From Bryum argenteum (lineage: Eukaryota; Streptophyta; Bryopsida; Bryales; Bryaceae), in contig CM073323.1 of NCBI GenBank assembly GCA_037043015.1, positions 16,385,258-16,449,257 on the forward strand: a DNA stretch of 64,000 nt, in the 5' to 3' direction. Below the pieces are notes generated by a model. That model ran no database searches, had not been told where the DNA came from, and saw only the letters and a program-made list of their open reading frames with translations. Below are positions 61,152 to 64,000 of the stretch, one piece after another. A program made the position numbers and the translations under genes. How positions within the stretch are numbered: position 1 is the first letter of the stretch; each line of letters starts with the position of its first letter.

Positions 61152-61326
61152 GTGCGTAAGTAATTTATGTGCATCGGCAAAATAAGTAGAGGGACGATCA
61201 AGTGATTTTGGGACTCTTTTCTGTGAAATTTTGAAGTTGTGTTTATTGTGTTTTTAGTATGGTGCGTTGAAGTGACCCTGGAATGTTCATTGTGAGTACA
61301 TGGTTTTGTGGGGTTGTGAAGCTAGT

Positions 61327-62806
61327 ATGTACATGTGAGAGAAGGAGGGTGGAGCTCTGGTATTGGTATTGCTCCATTTTAGAGTGCTTCACCTAAAGTG
61401 AGGGCAAAAGCCATCTCGTGTTATTTGTATATATGAAATTTTTTTAAAATATGAAACAATCACATAAAAGGGTTTTTGCCTTGCTTAAACCATGTAAATG
61501 GCTTGACTTTATTTTTTAAAAGCGGGCAATGGTAAGCTTGGGGTATCACTTTTTGGACACACTAATTAGGTTATTTTTATTGAAAGCCTCCAAAGTTTGT
61601 CTAATTTGTTCATTTTAATCAAGTAAAAAGACCCTAAAATGGAAAATAAAATATCATGCACCTCAATGAAATCAAAGTATATATGCCTATAGAGTTTCTC
61701 TTGAATTTTTTATTTTTTTTGGATCCATTCATAGATGAGGGAAAAAATGCTGAATTTGGGGATTTGCAGGCATTATAGTGCACAATGAATTAATTTTTTT
61801 ATTATTAAATAAATTATTTTGTATTCTATATAAGAAGATGTAGGTCATATTCAAAAATTACATTAAAATAAAAATGGTTGATATTCCATCTGCTTGATTC
61901 TATGAATTTTAGGTTATTGGGACATGACTTACTTTTTCAACTAAAAAATCAAATAAAATTACTTCAAAATAATTTTTTTAATTTCTAATTTTTTTTCTTG
62001 ATACATTACAAGTATAGACAACAAAAACCACATCTAATGAAGTCTTATTGTATTACAGTTTAAAAATGGATATGTTTGACACACCAGCGTAGAGTGCAAT
62101 TGTTCATGGGACAACCTTTTTGGGTACCCCAACCAGACCATCACCCAAGCGTTTTTAAATAAGTACATTAACTGTAAATTTGTGGTACCTTCAAGCGTAT
62201 GTTGTTCAATCAACACCAAAAGGCGAACGGACATCTCAAGAGCATGTAAGAGGACGTAGACCATTCAAAGTTGGTAGCCGTGAAGCTTTTCTCACAGCTG
62301 CCCTATGTTGGTAAATCTTGAATAATTTTTTTGTATATATTTTCTCGACTTGAAATTTGGTAAACATGTTTTCACTATAAAGATAATGTTGTTTTAAAAG
62401 AATCATAGGAATATAACAATTTTTCAGCCCTTGGGAGGGTGTTAAAGTTGGTAGCAATGTAGGACACTATCTCTAGAATCACCAAAACTCCAATTCGAGT
62501 GTCACCCTACTGTACATGTGCGGATAGAAGCCTAGAGCTCTGGTATTGGTATTGCTCCACCTAAAGTGGCGGCAAAAGCCCTCTCATGTTATTGGTATAC
62601 GAGAATTTTAAAAAATGAACCAATCACATAAAGGGTTTCTGCCTTCCTTAAGCTACGTAAATGGATTGACTTTGCATTAAAAAAACGTTCCCAATAAGTA
62701 CATTAACTATCAAGCGTATTCTGTTCAATGAAGGAAATTAAAGGCGAACACAAAAGGCAAACTAACATCTCAAGAGTACATAAGAGGCCATAGACCATTT
62801 ACCACG
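61327..62806. repeat. direct repeat pair, second copy internally shortened
   Basis: The block TGTACATGTG ... GAGCTCTGGTATTGGTATTG ... AATCACATAAA(A)GGGTTT (about 61327-61515) recurs at 62511-62670. The block AAATAAGTACATTAACT ... ACATCTCAAGAG ... AGACCATT (about 62157-62269) recurs at 62692-62801. Some 640 bp that separate the blocks in copy 1 are about 20 bp in copy 2. Confidence 0.7.
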
Positions 62807-64000
62807 ATGGTGTATTGAGTATAAACGACATTAAAGTGTAGTGAAAGCCATTATTGTGAGGACCTGTAGTAGGAGGGCTTCAAAACACAAAGATTACGAA
62901 TTTACAATTGCCTTTAAGTCACTGATACTTGTATTCTTATGTTGCGTCATGCCACGGTGTTGTCTTTTGAAACACTTTGTATCGACTTGCCTTCTTTACA
63001 TGGACCATAAGTATTGAGGGCTTTGAAAACGTAATATGGCAACCTTATTTCTCGTACGAAGAACTCTAGGTTGATAGTAATCCATACAATGATATTGGGT
63101 GAAAGAACACTAGGGTGGGTGGACTTTTGGCCAAAAAAAATTACTTAAAAGTACCTAATACTAAGATTTTAGACCATTAATTGACAAAAAATCAATCCAT
63201 ATAAACTTTTCATGCAATTTGACCATTTGGCCCTTGTAATTTAGTCCTTAATGTGTAAGAATTAGTCAATGAAGTTGGAAAAAAAGCATTTTTTGGATCA
63301 ACTTATGGTATGTCAAAAGTTTAGCACTTGGACAGCAAAATTAATATAAAACATTGTCATTTTTTCAATGTAACAATGTGGACTGTAGAGGCATTTAAGA
63401 TGCTCTTGAACACTTACTACCTTCGATCAGTACTATTTTTTATTATTTGACATGATTTTTGTACTTATGTGGATTTTGGCATTTCTGACTTCTGAAAATG
63501 TCAAAATGTTGCGTCTTACACATGGTTTCTTATAGTTTTTTCAAAAAATGACAATTGATCACAAAAGTTTATTGGGTCCCACACCATAAACTTCAATAAA
63601 ATTAGTACTTTACTATACAAAATCCTTCTAAAATCTAAATTGGATATTAAAGAAGATTACTTGTCACAAAAAAATTGTGTTGTACTGTTTGATCCGCCCT
63701 AGTGTGCTTTTAGTGTCCTATTTTTTTTTGAATAAAATTGAAACCTAAAACTATCAAAATTAGAATTGTATTTTAGCAAGTACCAAATGAGCTTTACTTA
63801 AACAAAACTATCATTCAAGATAAAAAAAACATACTATCAACCCAGGGTACGGTAACACGTTACGATACTTTGTGCAGTATATTGCCACAAGGGCATCTTT
63901 ACTCAACCTTCTAAAAGTGCCCTTGGAAGGCATTTCCTCTTTTTCAAACCCAAATAGTTGCCTTTGAGGCAAAACGTGCAACAAGGGGCCACCAAGTAAC
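62807..64000. other. AT-rich terminal stretch, nothing recognised
   Basis: No coding region, RNA gene or named repeat could be supported. Confidence 0.4.

Overview
The window is nuclear DNA of a land plant. Every recognisable gene is split by short GT-AG introns of roughly 80-600 bp. The proteins are plant types: a plastid-type ribulose-phosphate 3-epimerase, a plant 40S S4, a PBE-type proteasome subunit and an LDL3-class histone demethylase. The repeats are typical of plants: Ty1/copia, Stowaway-like MITEs, a tRNA-derived SINE and PIF/Harbinger. Compact introns hint at a bryophyte or lycophyte rather than a seed plant or fern, but the sequence alone does not settle this.

Layout. 0.2-5.6 kb: a decayed copia retrotransposon on the + strand, itself interrupted by a 0.93-kb element bounded by TTAA. 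6.8-10.9 kb: an Enhancer of polycomb-like (EPL1) gene. 14.1-14.4 kb: a SINE. 15.4-17.1 kb: RPS4. 17.8-18.3 kb: two MITEs. 19.7-21.2 kb: chloroplast RPE, convergent with the proteasome beta-5 gene (23.8-21.9 kb, - strand). 25.5-28.0 kb: another TTAA element, then a pair of unrecognised paralogous ORFs. 31.0-39.7 kb: a 14-exon KDM1C/LDL3-like H3K4 demethylase (- strand). 41.3-42.5 kb: an F-box gene (- strand). 44.6-46.8 kb: a membrane-anchored NERD-domain gene (+ strand). 47.9 kb to the end: gene-free, repeat-rich DNA with a long Stowaway-like MITE, a second SINE, minisatellites, an LTR-like segment, a Harbinger transposase pseudogene split by two inverted TTAA elements, and duplicated blocks.

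The genes are mostly independent housekeeping functions: translation, the Calvin and pentose-phosphate pathways, protein turnover and chromatin. EPL1 (NuA4 acetyltransferase scaffold) and the LDL3-like protein are both chromatin regulators, but nothing shows they are co-regulated.

The observations most worth following are: (1) a set of non-autonomous elements with TTAA target sites and CCC-starting termini (piggyBac-like ends, unusual for a plant), including two copies fused back to back inside a Harbinger gene; (2) an LDL3-like protein whose C-terminus carries a TFIIS-N-like and an SRI-like domain separated by two different 27-bp (9-residue) coding minisatellites; (3) a tandem pair of unknown ORFs with similarity preserved on both strands. 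I found no CRISPR array, operon or other prokaryotic system. Exon coordinates were read by hand from splice signals and reading frame, so they should be treated as gene models.
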